Of a stretch of DNA of 49,611 nt, positions 25,015-33,519 are shown in pieces. Every line of letters starts with the position of its first letter. Position 1 is the stretch's first letter. The notes under the pieces were generated by a model that worked only from the letters and a program-made list of their open reading frames with translations, ran no database searches and had not been told where the DNA came from. Made by a program: the position numbers and the translations under genes. Source of the DNA: Pseudomonadota bacterium (GTDB taxonomy: Bacteria; Pseudomonadota; Gammaproteobacteria; Xanthomonadales; Xanthomonadaceae); assembly GCA_023419315.1 (NCBI GenBank), contig JAEZYE010000048.1:1-49611 (forward strand), given 5' to 3'.

Positions 25015-25020
25015 TAAAAT
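25015..25020 (+). promoter_or_regulatory. Possible -10 element of miaB
   Basis: A TAAAAT hexamer sits 40 nt before the miaB start in otherwise GC-rich DNA. No good -35 lies at the right distance, so this is a tentative call. Confidence 0.25.
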
Positions 25021-25059
25021 GCCGCCCCTCTTTCGCTCTACCCGCCTGGAATAAGCGCC

Positions 25060-26487
25060 ATGACCGGGATCTCCGCCCCCGATACCGCCCTGCCCGACCT
25101 CGTTCCGTTGCCCGAGGCCCCCGTTCGGCCGGCGGACACGCCGCGCGGCAAGCTCTATATCAAGACGCACGGTTGCCAGATGAACGAGTACGACTCGGCC
25201 AAGATGGCGGACGTGCTTGCGGCCGCCGAAGGTCTGGAACTGACGGACAACCCGGAAGAAGCCGACGTCGTCCTGGTCAACACCTGCTCGATCCGCGAGA
25301 AAGCGCAGGAAAAGGTGTTCAGCCAGCTGGGTCGCTGGAAATCGCTCAAGAAGGACGGCAAGCCGGTGCTGATCGGCGTCGGCGGCTGCGTCGCGTCGCA
25401 GGAAGGCGAAGCCATCGTCAAGCGCGCTCCGTATGTTGATCTGGTGTTCGGCCCGCAAACCCTTCACCGCCTGCCCGAACTCATCCGCGAACGCCGCCAG
25501 TCCGGACAGCCGCAGGTGGACATCAGCTTCCCGGAAATCGAGAAGTTCGATCGCCTGCCGGAGCCGCGTGCCGAAGGCGCTTCGGCCTTCGTTTCCATCA
25601 TGGAAGGCTGCTCGAAGTACTGCTCGTTCTGCGTCGTGCCGTATACCCGCGGCACCGAAATGAGCCGCCCGTTCGAGGACGTGCTGGTGGAAGTGGCGCA
25701 ACTGGCGGCGCAGGGCGTGCGCGAGATCAACCTGCTCGGCCAGAACGTCAACGCCTATCGGGGTCCCTACGGCGACGGTGAACTCGCCGATCTCGGCCTG
25801 CTGATACGCGCCATCGCGGAGATCGACGGCATCGGCCGCATCCGTTTCACCACCTCGCACCCACTGGAATTCAGCGACTCGCTGGTCGAGGCCTACCGCG
25901 ACATCCCGCAACTGGCGAACTACCTCCACCTGCCCGTGCAGGCGGGCAGCGATCGCATCCTGGCCGCGATGAAACGCGGCTACACGACACTGGAGTTCAA
26001 GCAGAAGATCCGCAAGCTGCGCGCCGTGCGTCCGGACATCTCCATCAGTTCGGACTTCATCGTCGGCTTTCCGGGCGAGACCGACGCCGATTTCGACAAG
26101 ACGATGAAGTTGATCGAGGACGTCGGCTTCGATCAGTCGTTCTCCTTCATCTACTCGCGCCGGCCGGGCACGCCGGCCGCGGATCTGGAAGACGACACGC
26201 CCGAAGCAGTGAAGCACGCGCGCCTGGAACGCCTGCAATCGCATATCAATGCGCACACGGCGGGCATATCGCAGGCCATGGTGGGCAGCGTGCAATCGGT
26301 GCTGGTGGAAGGGCCTTCGCGCAAGAATCCGAACGAGCTGACCGGCAAGACCGAGAACATGCGCTCGGTCAATTTCCCGGGTCACCCGCGAATGATCGGC
26401 CAGTTCGTCGATGTCGTGATCACCGAAGCGCTGACCAATTCGCTGCGCGGTCGCGTCGCGGTCGACGAAGAACGCGGCGCCGCCTGA
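25060..26487 (+). CDS. miaB: tRNA-2-methylthio-N6-dimethylallyladenosine synthase MiaB
   Basis: A 475-residue radical-SAM methylthiotransferase. The UPF0004 domain holds three cluster ligands: C39 (KTHGCQMNEYDS), C76 (NTCSIREKAQ) and C110 (GGCVASQ). The radical-SAM cluster binds C184, C188 and C191 in CSKYCSFCVVPYTRG. A C-terminal TRAM domain follows. It adds the 2-methylthio group to i6A37 of tRNAs. It begins the widely conserved miaB-phoH-ybeY-corC gene order, but here a 3.7-kb efflux module on the other strand separates it from phoH. Confidence 0.97.
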   Translation: MTGISAPDTALPDLVPLPEAPVRPADTPRGKLYIKTHGCQMNEYDSAKMADVLAAAEGLELTDNPEEADVVLVNTCSIREKAQEKVFSQLGRWKSLKKDGKPVLIGVGGCVASQEGEAIVKRAPYVDLVFGPQTLHRLPELIRERRQSGQPQVDISFPEIEKFDRLPEPRAEGASAFVSIMEGCSKYCSFCVVPYTRGTEMSRPFEDVLVEVAQLAAQGVREINLLGQNVNAYRGPYGDGELADLGLLIRAIAEIDGIGRIRFTTSHPLEFSDSLVEAYRDIPQLANYLHLPVQAGSDRILAAMKRGYTTLEFKQKIRKLRAVRPDISISSDFIVGFPGETDADFDKTMKLIEDVGFDQSFSFIYSRRPGTPAADLEDDTPEAVKHARLERLQSHINAHTAGISQAMVGSVQSVLVEGPSRKNPNELTGKTENMRSVNFPGHPRMIGQFVDVVITEALTNSLRGRVAVDEERGAA

Positions 26488-26542
26488 CCGACGCGCCGCA
26501 TCACCGCCACCGCGCGACGAATCGTCCGTGCGGTGGAGGCAT

Positions 26543-27631
26543 TCAATCCAGCCGCTTGCGGAATCGCAGGATCGCGGCGGTCATCATCACCGACGTGAAA
26601 GCCAGCAGCGCGATGACGTCGGTCCACATTTCCCACAGGTTCGCGCCGCGCAGCATGACGCCGCGAATCAGCCGCAGGAAATGGGTCAGCGGCAGTACTT
26701 CGGCCAGCCATTGCACCGGCAGCGGCATGCCGGAAAACGGGAACATGAAGCCTGACAGCAGGATCGACGGCAGGAAGATGAAGAACGTCATCTGCATCGC
26801 CTGGAACTGAGACTGCGCACGCGTGGAAATGAGCAGGCCCAGCGTCAGGTTCGCCGCAATCAGCAGCACCGCCGCCACGTACACCTGCAGGACGCTGCCA
26901 TTCAAAGGCACGTCGAACAGCCAGAGGCCGAGCGCGAGCACGACCGTCGTCTGGATCAGTCCGATGGCGACGTAAGGCAGCACCTTGCCGATCATCAGTT
27001 CGCTGCGGCTGACGGGCGTGGCGATCAGCAGCTCCATGTTGCCGCGCTCGCGTTCACGCACGATCGCAACGCCGGTGAACAGCACCATCGTCATGGTGAG
27101 GATGACGCCGATCAATCCCGGCACGATGTTCACCGCGGAGCGCCGCTCCGGGTTGTAGAAGCTGACCACGCTGATCGGACGCTCGCCGCGCGTGGCCGAT
27201 GAAGTCCCGTCGACGGGCAACTGCGCCAGCTGCACCGCCGCGCTCTGCACAGCGTTGTCGCTGCCGTCGACAAGCACTTGCATCAGTTCCCGGCCTTCCG
27301 CGCGGCGGCGTTCGAAATCCGGCGGAATGACGATGCCCAGGCTGATCTCGCCGCGACGCATCGCCGACATCAGCTGGTCCGGCGTATTTACCACTTTCGC
27401 CGGCTTGATCACCGTGGTGGCCACGACATCCATGATCAGTGCGCGCGAGCCGGAGGTATTGGCCTGGTCCGCGATGCCGGCTTTCAAGTCCCGCAGGTTG
27501 GTGTTGATGGCGTAACCGAACAGCAGCAGCTGCAGCACCGGAATCGCCACGATCATCGCCAGCGTGATGCGGTCGCGGCGCATCTGCCGGATTTCCTTCA
27601 GCATTACGGCACCGAGTCTGCGCAGGTTCAT
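26543..27631 (-). CDS. ABC-2 type multidrug export permease (YbhR/YhhJ-like)
   Basis: A 362-residue protein. It has one N-terminal helix (LAMIVAIPVLQLLLFGYAI), a periplasmic domain of ~130 residues, and five C-terminal helices, as in YhhJ/YbhR/YbhS permeases. The family block IVRERERGNMELLIATPVSR is present near the first C-terminal helix, and MPLPVQWLAEVLPLTHFLRLIRG is near the end. E. coli YbhGFSR has two such permeases; here there is one, so it probably works as a homodimer. It overlaps the ATPase gene by ATGA. Confidence 0.9.
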   Translation of the reverse strand: MNLRRLGAVMLKEIRQMRRDRITLAMIVAIPVLQLLLFGYAINTNLRDLKAGIADQANTSGSRALIMDVVATTVIKPAKVVNTPDQLMSAMRRGEISLGIVIPPDFERRRAEGRELMQVLVDGSDNAVQSAAVQLAQLPVDGTSSATRGERPISVVSFYNPERRSAVNIVPGLIGVILTMTMVLFTGVAIVRERERGNMELLIATPVSRSELMIGKVLPYVAIGLIQTTVVLALGLWLFDVPLNGSVLQVYVAAVLLIAANLTLGLLISTRAQSQFQAMQMTFFIFLPSILLSGFMFPFSGMPLPVQWLAEVLPLTHFLRLIRGVMLRGANLWEMWTDVIALLAFTSVMMTAAILRFRKRLD

Positions 27632-28575
27632 GCCGCACGCTCCCTTTCGCGGCCGCGCGTGGCGGCGACGAACACGTCTTCCAGGTTCGCGGGCGATGCG
27701 GTCACGTCGGCACTGACGCCGCGCTCGCGCAGGGATTGCGCGATACGCGTATGCGAATCGCCGTCGCCTGACGTAAGCACACGCAGCAGATTGCCGATCT
27801 GGGCGACGCTGATGACGCCCGGCGATCCCGCCAGCACCTTCTGGGCCTGGCGCGGCTGTTCCGCGGCGACGGCCAGCGTGCGCCCTGCGAGATCGCCCGT
27901 GAGGTCATCCGGCGTTCCGTCGGCGACCAGCACGCCACGATCGAGAATGGCGATGCGATGGCAGCGCTCGGCCTCGTCCATGTAGTGAGTGGACACCAGA
28001 ATCGTGGTGCCGCTGTCCGCCAGTTCGAACAGCTTCTCCCAGAAGTCGCGCCGCGATTCGGGATCGACCGCGCTGGTCGGCTCATCGAGGAACAGCAGTT
28101 CCGGTGCATGGATCACCGCGCCGGCCAGCGCCAGGCGCTGCTTCTGCCCGCCACTCATGGTGCCGGCCAGTTGCTTCTGGCGATCCTCGAAGTGGTACTG
28201 CGCAATCAATTCGTCGATGCGGCGCCGTGCGTCGGCCTTCGGCAGGTTCTGCACGGCCGCGAGGAATTCGAGGTTTTCGCGTACCGACAAGTCCTCGAAC
28301 AGCGAGAACTTCTGCGTCATGTAGCCGATGCGCGTGCGCAGTTCCTCGGCCTGCTCCGGAATGCGCAGGCCCAGCACATCGATATCACCGGCGGTGGGCG
28401 TCAGCAGACCACACAGCATGCGGATCGTGGTCGATTTTCCAGAGCCGTTCGGGCCGAGGAATCCGTAGACGCTGCGGCGCGGCACATCCAGGTCCACCGC
28501 ATCGACGGCGACCAGCTCGCCGAAGCGCTTGGTCAGCCCGCGGGCGCGGATGGCCGGACCGGTGTCAGCGGCCAT
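27628..28575 (-). CDS. ABC transporter ATP-binding protein (YbhF-like)
   Basis: A 315-residue single-domain ATPase with Walker A GPNGSGKST, signature MSGGQKQRLALAGA, Walker B LLFLDEPTSAVDP and the H-loop STHYMDEAERC. A ~80-residue C-terminal extension is typical of drug-export ATPases. I chose the ATG at 28573-28575; it overlaps the upstream HlyD gene by 11 nt. It powers the adjacent ABC-2 permease. E. coli YbhF carries two ATPase domains, whereas this one has one. Confidence 0.92.
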   Translation of the reverse strand: MAADTGPAIRARGLTKRFGELVAVDAVDLDVPRRSVYGFLGPNGSGKSTTIRMLCGLLTPTAGDIDVLGLRIPEQAEELRTRIGYMTQKFSLFEDLSVRENLEFLAAVQNLPKADARRRIDELIAQYHFEDRQKQLAGTMSGGQKQRLALAGAVIHAPELLFLDEPTSAVDPESRRDFWEKLFELADSGTTILVSTHYMDEAERCHRIAILDRGVLVADGTPDDLTGDLAGRTLAVAAEQPRQAQKVLAGSPGVISVAQIGNLLRVLTSGDGDSHTRIAQSLRERGVSADVTASPANLEDVFVAATRGRERERAA

Positions 28576-29521
28576 CACCGAACTCCACGCGCACCGGCAC
28601 GCCAGCCGGCAGATCCGCGGCATCGCGATCCAGACTTACCTCGGCCAGATAGCTCAGACGCGCGGCGTCCTTGCCGGTCAGCGCGTAGTACGGCGTGAAT
28701 GCGGGTTCGCTGCGGATCATGCGCACGCGGCCACGGTAGACCTGGTCGCGACCGTCGACATGCACACGCACCGCATCGCCGACCTTCACGTGCGTGCGCA
28801 ACGGTTCGGGCACATGGATGCGTGCATACGGAGCGTCGCCGACCAGCATGATCACCAGGGGCGCACCCACTGGCGGCTGGTCGCCGAGCTTGTACGGGAG
28901 GCTGTCGATGCGGCCGGCGCGCGGCGCATTCAACGAAAGCTTGTCGAGCGTTACCGCCTGCACGTCGGCCGTCGCCCGCGCAGCCTCGGCGGCCGCTTCG
29001 CCCTGTGCGAGTTGTTCGGCACGGGTCCCGTGCTCCAGTTCAAGCAATGCGGCTTCCGCCACGCGCACCTGTGCCGCCGCGTTGTCCGCCGCGGCACGCG
29101 CGCGATCGATTTCGGAAGCGGCGACCAGCTGCTGGCGGCCCAATGGCTGCAGCCGGCGGTAATAGGCACGCGTATCGTCCGCCTGCGCACGCGTCGCGGC
29201 CACGTTCGCGCGCGCCTGCGCGATGGCTTCGCTGCGCGGCCCGGCTTCGAGTTCCGCGAATGCACCCTGGCTCTGCCGCGTCTGCGCCTGCGCCGCCTGC
29301 AACTGCGAACGCGTGCGTTCCGGGTCCAGTTGCATCAATGGTGCGCCCACTGCGACCTGCTGGCCTTCGCGCACATCGATGCGGACGATGCGTTCCGATG
29401 CAGGCGCGGGCAGACTGACGCGATCCCACTCCAGCGTGCCGAGCGCTTGCTCCTGCGGCGACTGGCACGCGGTCAGTGACAACAGCACGAGAACGGCCGC
29501 GACGGCTTTTTCATTTCGCAT
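28565..29521 (-). CDS. HlyD/EmrA-family periplasmic adaptor (YbhG-like), predicted lipoprotein
   Basis: A 318-residue adaptor. The N-terminus has a lipobox (LSLTAC, C19), so it is probably lipidated rather than membrane-spanning. Then comes the first half of a lipoyl domain (RIVRIDVREGQQVAVGAPL) and a long coiled-coil hairpin (~75-195, rich in Ala/Arg/Gln heptads). The second lipoyl half is LNAPRAGRIDSLPYKLGDQ, followed by a beta-barrel. It bridges the ABC exporter to an outer-membrane TolC-like channel, for which no gene is present nearby. I chose the ATG at 29519-29521 because the lipoprotein signal starts there. It overlaps tetR by 11 nt. Confidence 0.88.
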   Translation of the reverse strand: MRNEKAVAAVLVLLSLTACQSPQEQALGTLEWDRVSLPAPASERIVRIDVREGQQVAVGAPLMQLDPERTRSQLQAAQAQTRQSQGAFAELEAGPRSEAIAQARANVAATRAQADDTRAYYRRLQPLGRQQLVAASEIDRARAAADNAAAQVRVAEAALLELEHGTRAEQLAQGEAAAEAARATADVQAVTLDKLSLNAPRAGRIDSLPYKLGDQPPVGAPLVIMLVGDAPYARIHVPEPLRTHVKVGDAVRVHVDGRDQVYRGRVRMIRSEPAFTPYYALTGKDAARLSYLAEVSLDRDAADLPAGVPVRVEFGDGR

Positions 29522-30203
29522 GGTCCAACTCCAGTCCACGGTCGAGCAGCACCAGCGTGTGCCGGCGCAGATCGTTGAAATCGATGTCGTCCGCGCCGAA
29601 CAGCGCGCGCCATATCGGCGCACCGGCGAGCGGGAACAGGGTCAGGCCGACCAGCGACACCATCAGCAGGCGCGGATCGAGTTCGGCATTCAGGCGGCCG
29701 TCGCGCTGCGCCTGGCTGAAGCGTTCGGCCATCATCTTCGGCAGCACCGGGCCGACCTGCTGCAGCATCACGTCGCGCAGCGCACCGCCCTCGGACAGGA
29801 TCTCGCGCACCCACAGGCTCGGCAGCCACGGATGCTCGCTGACCACACGGCCGACCCCGTGCACGAAGCTGGCGATGAGCGCGGCCACATCGTCACCCGC
29901 CTGGCTGACCGGCTCGCGCAGTTTTGCCAGCACCGGCAACAGGCGCTCGCCGATGACGGCCTGCTGCAGCTGCGGTTTGTCGCCGAAGTAGTAGTGCACG
30001 AGCGCGGGTGTCACGCCGGCCTGTCGGGCGATGTCGCGCAGCGACGCCGCTGCGATGCCGCGTTCCACGAAACAGGCCAGGGCGGCATCGAGCAGGCGCT
30101 CGCGCAGGTCGGCCTGATCGGCGGCCGGGCGACCCGGCGCGCGCTTGCGCCGGGACGGCGGGCGGGTTGCGGCCGGGCCGCGGGGAGGAGGCTGGGATGT
30201 CAT
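29511..30203 (-). CDS. TetR-family regulator of the efflux operon (CecR/YbiH-like)
   Basis: 230 residues from the ATG at 30203, or 233 from the ATG at 30212. The N-terminal tail is basic and Pro/Ala-rich. The TetR HTH reads LLDAALACFVERGIAAASLRDIARQAGVTPALVHYYFGDK. The C-terminal ligand domain is longer and resembles CecR. Neither start has a Shine-Dalgarno sequence, so translation may be leaderless or weak. A perfect palindrome immediately upstream is the likely autoregulatory operator. It is the first gene of the tetR-hlyD-ABC-permease operon, matching the E. coli cecR-ybhGFSR order. Confidence 0.88.
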   Translation of the reverse strand: MTSQPPPRGPAATRPPSRRKRAPGRPAADQADLRERLLDAALACFVERGIAAASLRDIARQAGVTPALVHYYFGDKPQLQQAVIGERLLPVLAKLREPVSQAGDDVAALIASFVHGVGRVVSEHPWLPSLWVREILSEGGALRDVMLQQVGPVLPKMMAERFSQAQRDGRLNAELDPRLLMVSLVGLTLFPLAGAPIWRALFGADDIDFNDLRRHTLVLLDRGLELDHAK

Positions 30204-30211
30204 GGCGCGCA

Positions 30212-30233
30212 TAATTAATTCATCAATTAATTA
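30212..30233. promoter_or_regulatory. Palindromic operator of the TetR-controlled efflux operon
   Basis: A perfect inverted repeat of two 9-bp arms, TAATTAATT and AATTAATTA, around a 4-nt centre (CATC on the plus strand). It is pure A+T in an otherwise very GC-rich region and lies directly before the tetR start. Its size and position match TetR-family operators. It would also overlap the promoter of the operon. Confidence 0.75.
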
Positions 30234-30456
30234 AAGCAACACCCAGCCGACGGACGGTCATCGGCGGTGGCAGCGTCCATGCACCGGCGCTACCCTGCGC
30301 GCCTCGACCTCGCCGGAGGACCGCCGCCATGATTCCCGCCATCGGCTGACCTGCTTCGCTTGCAATCACGCCCGACACCCTCAGATCCGGGTCGAACCTT
30401 CCCTTCGAATGTCCCGCGCCCGTCCCGTCGAGCGCGCCTTCCTTCCCCGGAACCGC

Positions 30457-31440
30457 ATGACTCCGTCCAGCAAACGCGAATTCACCTTGGAACCCGAAAA
30501 CACCGAGCGCCTGGCCAATCTGGCCGGTCCCTTCGATGCGCATCTGCGCCAGATCGAACTGCGCCTCGGCGTGGAAATTGCCAATCGCGGCGCCATCTTC
30601 CGCGTGACCGGACCTGAAAAAGCGGTCGCCGCCACCGAGAAGCTGTTGCGCGCGCTCTACGCGGAAGCCGAGCGCGAGACCTTCGACAGCGAGGCCATCC
30701 ATCTGCGTCTCAACGAGGCCAACGTCGAGCACGTCGCCGCCGGCGGCTTCGAGCCGCAGGACGTCGCGATCAAGGTCAAGCGCGGCACGGTGCGCGGTCG
30801 AGGTTCGAACCAGGCCAACTACCTGCATGCGATCGCCACGCACGACATCAACTTCGGCATCGGCCCGGCCGGCACCGGCAAGACGTTCCTCGCCGTCGCC
30901 AGCGCGGTGGAAGCGCTCAATGAATCGCGCGTGCAGCGCCTGGTCCTCGTGCGCCCGGCGGTCGAGGCCGGCGAGAAGCTCGGCTTTCTTCCCGGCGATC
31001 TGACCCAGAAGGTCGATCCCTACCTGCGCCCGCTGTACGACGCGCTGTACGAAATGCTGGGCGTGGAAAAAGTCGTCAAGCTGCTCGAAAAGAACGTTAT
31101 CGAGATTGCACCGCTGGCCTACATGCGCGGCCGCACGCTTAACGACGCGTTCGTCATCCTCGATGAGGCGCAGAACACCAGCATCGAACAGATGAAGATG
31201 TTCCTGACCCGCATCGGTTACGGCAGCACGGCCGTGGTGACCGGCGATCTCACCCAGATCGACCTGCCGCGCCACCAGAAGTCCGGGCTCAAGGATGCAC
31301 TCGACGTGCTGCGCAGCGTGGATGGCATTTCCTTCACCTTCTTCACCAGCCGTGACGTGGTGCGGCATCCGCTGGTGGCGCGCATCGTGCAGGCTTACGA
31401 TGCACGCGACGGCAAGGATTCGGAGACAGGTCCGGCATGA
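30457..31440 (+). CDS. ybeZ: PhoH-like ATPase (YbeZ)
   Basis: A 327-residue protein. The N-terminal KH-like part (FDAHLRQIELRLGVEIANRG) is followed by the PhoH ATPase core, with Walker A GPAGTGKT at 136-143, LVRPAVEAGEKLGFLPGDL, and Walker B FVILDEAQNTS, then TGDLTQIDLPR. It is probably an RNA-associated ATPase or helicase working with YbeY. I chose the ATG at 30457 because homologues begin close to MTPSSKREFTLEP. An upstream in-frame ATG at 30409 would add 16 residues. It overlaps ybeY by ATGA. Confidence 0.93.
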   Translation: MTPSSKREFTLEPENTERLANLAGPFDAHLRQIELRLGVEIANRGAIFRVTGPEKAVAATEKLLRALYAEAERETFDSEAIHLRLNEANVEHVAAGGFEPQDVAIKVKRGTVRGRGSNQANYLHAIATHDINFGIGPAGTGKTFLAVASAVEALNESRVQRLVLVRPAVEAGEKLGFLPGDLTQKVDPYLRPLYDALYEMLGVEKVVKLLEKNVIEIAPLAYMRGRTLNDAFVILDEAQNTSIEQMKMFLTRIGYGSTAVVTGDLTQIDLPRHQKSGLKDALDVLRSVDGISFTFFTSRDVVRHPLVARIVQAYDARDGKDSETGPA

Positions 31441-31919
31441 CGAAGGGTCCGGTACGGCTTGAGGTTTCGGTCAGCTACGCCTTGCCGCGCGCGGGGCTGC
31501 CCGCGGCGGTGAGTTTCCGGCGCTGGGTCGCGGCGGCGCTGGCCAGCCGCATCCGTGAAGCGGATCTGGCGATCCGCATCGTCGACGCCAAGGAAGGACG
31601 CGCGCTCAACCGTCATTACCGCGGCAAGGATTACGCCACCAACGTGTTGAGTTTTCCCGCCGAGATGGCCGAAGGCGTCAAGCTGCCCAAGGGCGTGAAA
31701 ATGCCTCTGCTCGGTGATCTGGTGATCTGCGCGCCGGTGGTGGCGCGGGAAGCCCGCGAGCAGAAGAAGAGCCTCGCCGCGCACTACGCGCATCTCACCG
31801 TGCACGGCACCTTGCATCTGCTGGGCTGGGATCACGAAGACGATCGCGAAGCCGAATGCATGGAGCAGCTCGAACGCGAAATCCTGGCCGGACTCGGTAT
31901 CGACGATCCGTACGAGTAA
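31437..31919 (+). CDS. ybeY: Endoribonuclease YbeY (rRNA maturation factor)
   Basis: A 160-residue metalloprotein with the zinc motif H123-G-T-L-H127-L-L-G-W-D-H133. NVLSFPAE and LLGDLVICAPVVAREA are also characteristic. YbeY acts in 16S rRNA 3' maturation and 70S quality control. It follows phoH with a 4-nt overlap, as expected. There is a modest insertion near EGVKLPKGVKMPLLGD. Confidence 0.95.
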   Translation: MTKGPVRLEVSVSYALPRAGLPAAVSFRRWVAAALASRIREADLAIRIVDAKEGRALNRHYRGKDYATNVLSFPAEMAEGVKLPKGVKMPLLGDLVICAPVVAREAREQKKSLAAHYAHLTVHGTLHLLGWDHEDDREAECMEQLEREILAGLGIDDPYE

Positions 31920-31991
31920 GCCGGCGTTCCTCGTCTACCTTTTGCGCGTGCGGATGGGTACGCTGCGCGGCAATCTCCTACGGTAACGCCC

Positions 31992-32603
31992 ATGCGCCGA
32001 AGCCCTGCCCTGTTCCTGCCGTTGCTTGCCCTGGCCATTCCCGCGCACGCGCAGTCGAACGACGGACGGCTTGGCGTCGGCGACGTGGATCTGCCCGCGC
32101 TGATCAGCTGCCAGCAACCGCCCGAGAAGTTCATGGCGCTGGCGTCGTCGCTGGTGGATCCGCTGCAGGCCGTGGCGCTGGGCTGGCGGCCGCTGCCGCA
32201 GACCAACATGTTCCTGACCGAGTACGCATTGAACCGGCCGATCACCGTGTTCGGCCACACCAGCAGCCACATCGCGTTCGCCGGCTCCAGCGTGATGGCG
32301 ATTCTGGATCTGGCCGACCCGCGTCCGCTGGCGAAGCAGTTGCAGCTCGAAACCGCGATCGACACACCGGAGAAAGCCATGTTCGGCAAGGAACTGCTGA
32401 GCGAGGACGTGCGCGATCCCGATAGCGGCGCGCTGATGGTCCGCTCGACCGTGCTCAACGTTTCCAATGTCGCGTCGCATCCCGGCAAGACGCTGGTCGG
32501 CTGCACCTACAGCATCGATCCGCTGGAGGAGGACGGCGCCGATGCTGCGCCGCAACCCGCCTCCCCGGCCGGACCGTCCGCGGCCGTCCCTGAACATCCC
32601 TGA
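31992..32603 (+). CDS. Predicted secreted protein of unknown function
   Basis: A 203-residue protein with a clear signal peptide (MRRSPALFLPLLALAIPAHA|QS). I do not recognise a family. The mature part contains two cysteines (ISCQQPPEKF and VGCTYSID) that could form a disulfide, an NMFLTEYALNRPITVFGHTS stretch that looks beta-rich, and a low-complexity Pro/Ala tail after ~185. It lies between ybeY and corC on the same strand, 72 nt after ybeY and 45 nt before corC, so it may be co-transcribed with them. It is not part of the classical cluster in E. coli. Confidence 0.72.
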   Translation: MRRSPALFLPLLALAIPAHAQSNDGRLGVGDVDLPALISCQQPPEKFMALASSLVDPLQAVALGWRPLPQTNMFLTEYALNRPITVFGHTSSHIAFAGSSVMAILDLADPRPLAKQLQLETAIDTPEKAMFGKELLSEDVRDPDSGALMVRSTVLNVSNVASHPGKTLVGCTYSIDPLEEDGADAAPQPASPAGPSAAVPEHP

Positions 32604-32648
32604 TAGACTCTCCCGGTCGCCCGCCACGCGGGCGCCCTTTCCCCAGAG

Positions 32649-33512
32649 ATGTCCGAAGACGACAGTATTCCCGCGCCTGATCATTCCGAAAAACGGCGCA
32701 GCTGGCTGGAACGCCTGAGTTCGGCGTTTTCCGGCGAACCCACCTCACGCGAAGACCTGGTCGCGGTGCTGCGCGATGCGCAGAGCGATGGACTCATCGC
32801 CGGCGATACGTTGCGGATGATGGAAGGCGCGTTGTCGGTGGCCGACCTCACCGTCGGCGATGTCATGGTGCCGCGCGCGCAGATGGTCTCGCTTCCCGTC
32901 GATGCGAAGTTCATCGACCTGATGAAGCAGGTCGTCGATTCGGGCCATTCGCGGTTTCCGGTCCACGGCGACAACAAGGACGAAATCCTTGGCATCCTGC
33001 TGGCGAAGGATCTGCTGCGCGGCGTCGTCGCCGACAACGGCCCCGGCACCGTGCGCGAGCTGCTGCGCCCGGCCGTGCTGATTCCCGAATCCAAGCGGCT
33101 GAACCTGCTGCTCAAGGAGTTCCGTCTTTCGCGCAACCACATGGCGATCGTCGTGGACGAATACGGCGGCGTGGCGGGCGTGGTGACGATCGAGGACGTT
33201 CTCGAACAGATCGTCGGCGAGATCGACGACGAGCATGACGAGGCGCAGGACGACGCCGCGTTGATCGCCGTGCAGTCCGACGGCCAGTACGTGGTCGATG
33301 CACTGACGCCGATCGCCGACTTCAACGAGCGCTTCGGCGCCGATTTCCTCGATGACGAATACGACACCATTGGCGGGCTCGTTACCGCAGCGATCGGCCA
33401 TCTACCGGAAACCGGCGAGGAACTCAATCTCGGCCGCTTCGCATTCCGCGTCGCCAAGGCCGACGCCCGCCGGGTGCATGCCTTCCATGTCGGCATTCTT
33501 CCGGACGCCTGA
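32649..33512 (+). CDS. corC: CorC/YbeX family CBS-domain protein
   Basis: A 287-residue soluble protein. Two CBS domains span ~65-185, with DVMVPRAQMVSLPVDAKF (first) and HMAIVVDEYGGVAGVVTIEDVLEQIVGEI (second). The CorC_HlyC domain follows (~200-285), with DALTPIADFNERFG and DEYDTIGGLV. It is linked to magnesium and cobalt homeostasis and ribosome-related phenotypes in E. coli. There is no membrane domain, as in YbeX. It lies after ybeY and the secreted protein. The DUF4105 gene starts only 7 nt after its stop. Confidence 0.94.
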   Translation: MSEDDSIPAPDHSEKRRSWLERLSSAFSGEPTSREDLVAVLRDAQSDGLIAGDTLRMMEGALSVADLTVGDVMVPRAQMVSLPVDAKFIDLMKQVVDSGHSRFPVHGDNKDEILGILLAKDLLRGVVADNGPGTVRELLRPAVLIPESKRLNLLLKEFRLSRNHMAIVVDEYGGVAGVVTIEDVLEQIVGEIDDEHDEAQDDAALIAVQSDGQYVVDALTPIADFNERFGADFLDDEYDTIGGLVTAAIGHLPETGEELNLGRFAFRVAKADARRVHAFHVGILPDA

Positions 33513-33519
33513 GGTGTCC

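Noticed and set aside
24883..26385. Upstream extension of the transglycosylase frame opposite miaB
   Set aside because: The open frame continues by chance through miaB antisense. The signal peptide and ribosome-binding site place the start at 24834 or 24882.
26488..26542. Terminator between convergent miaB and the ABC permease gene
   Set aside because: Only an imperfect CACCGC/GCGGTG pairing with a large loop and no T-run is present.
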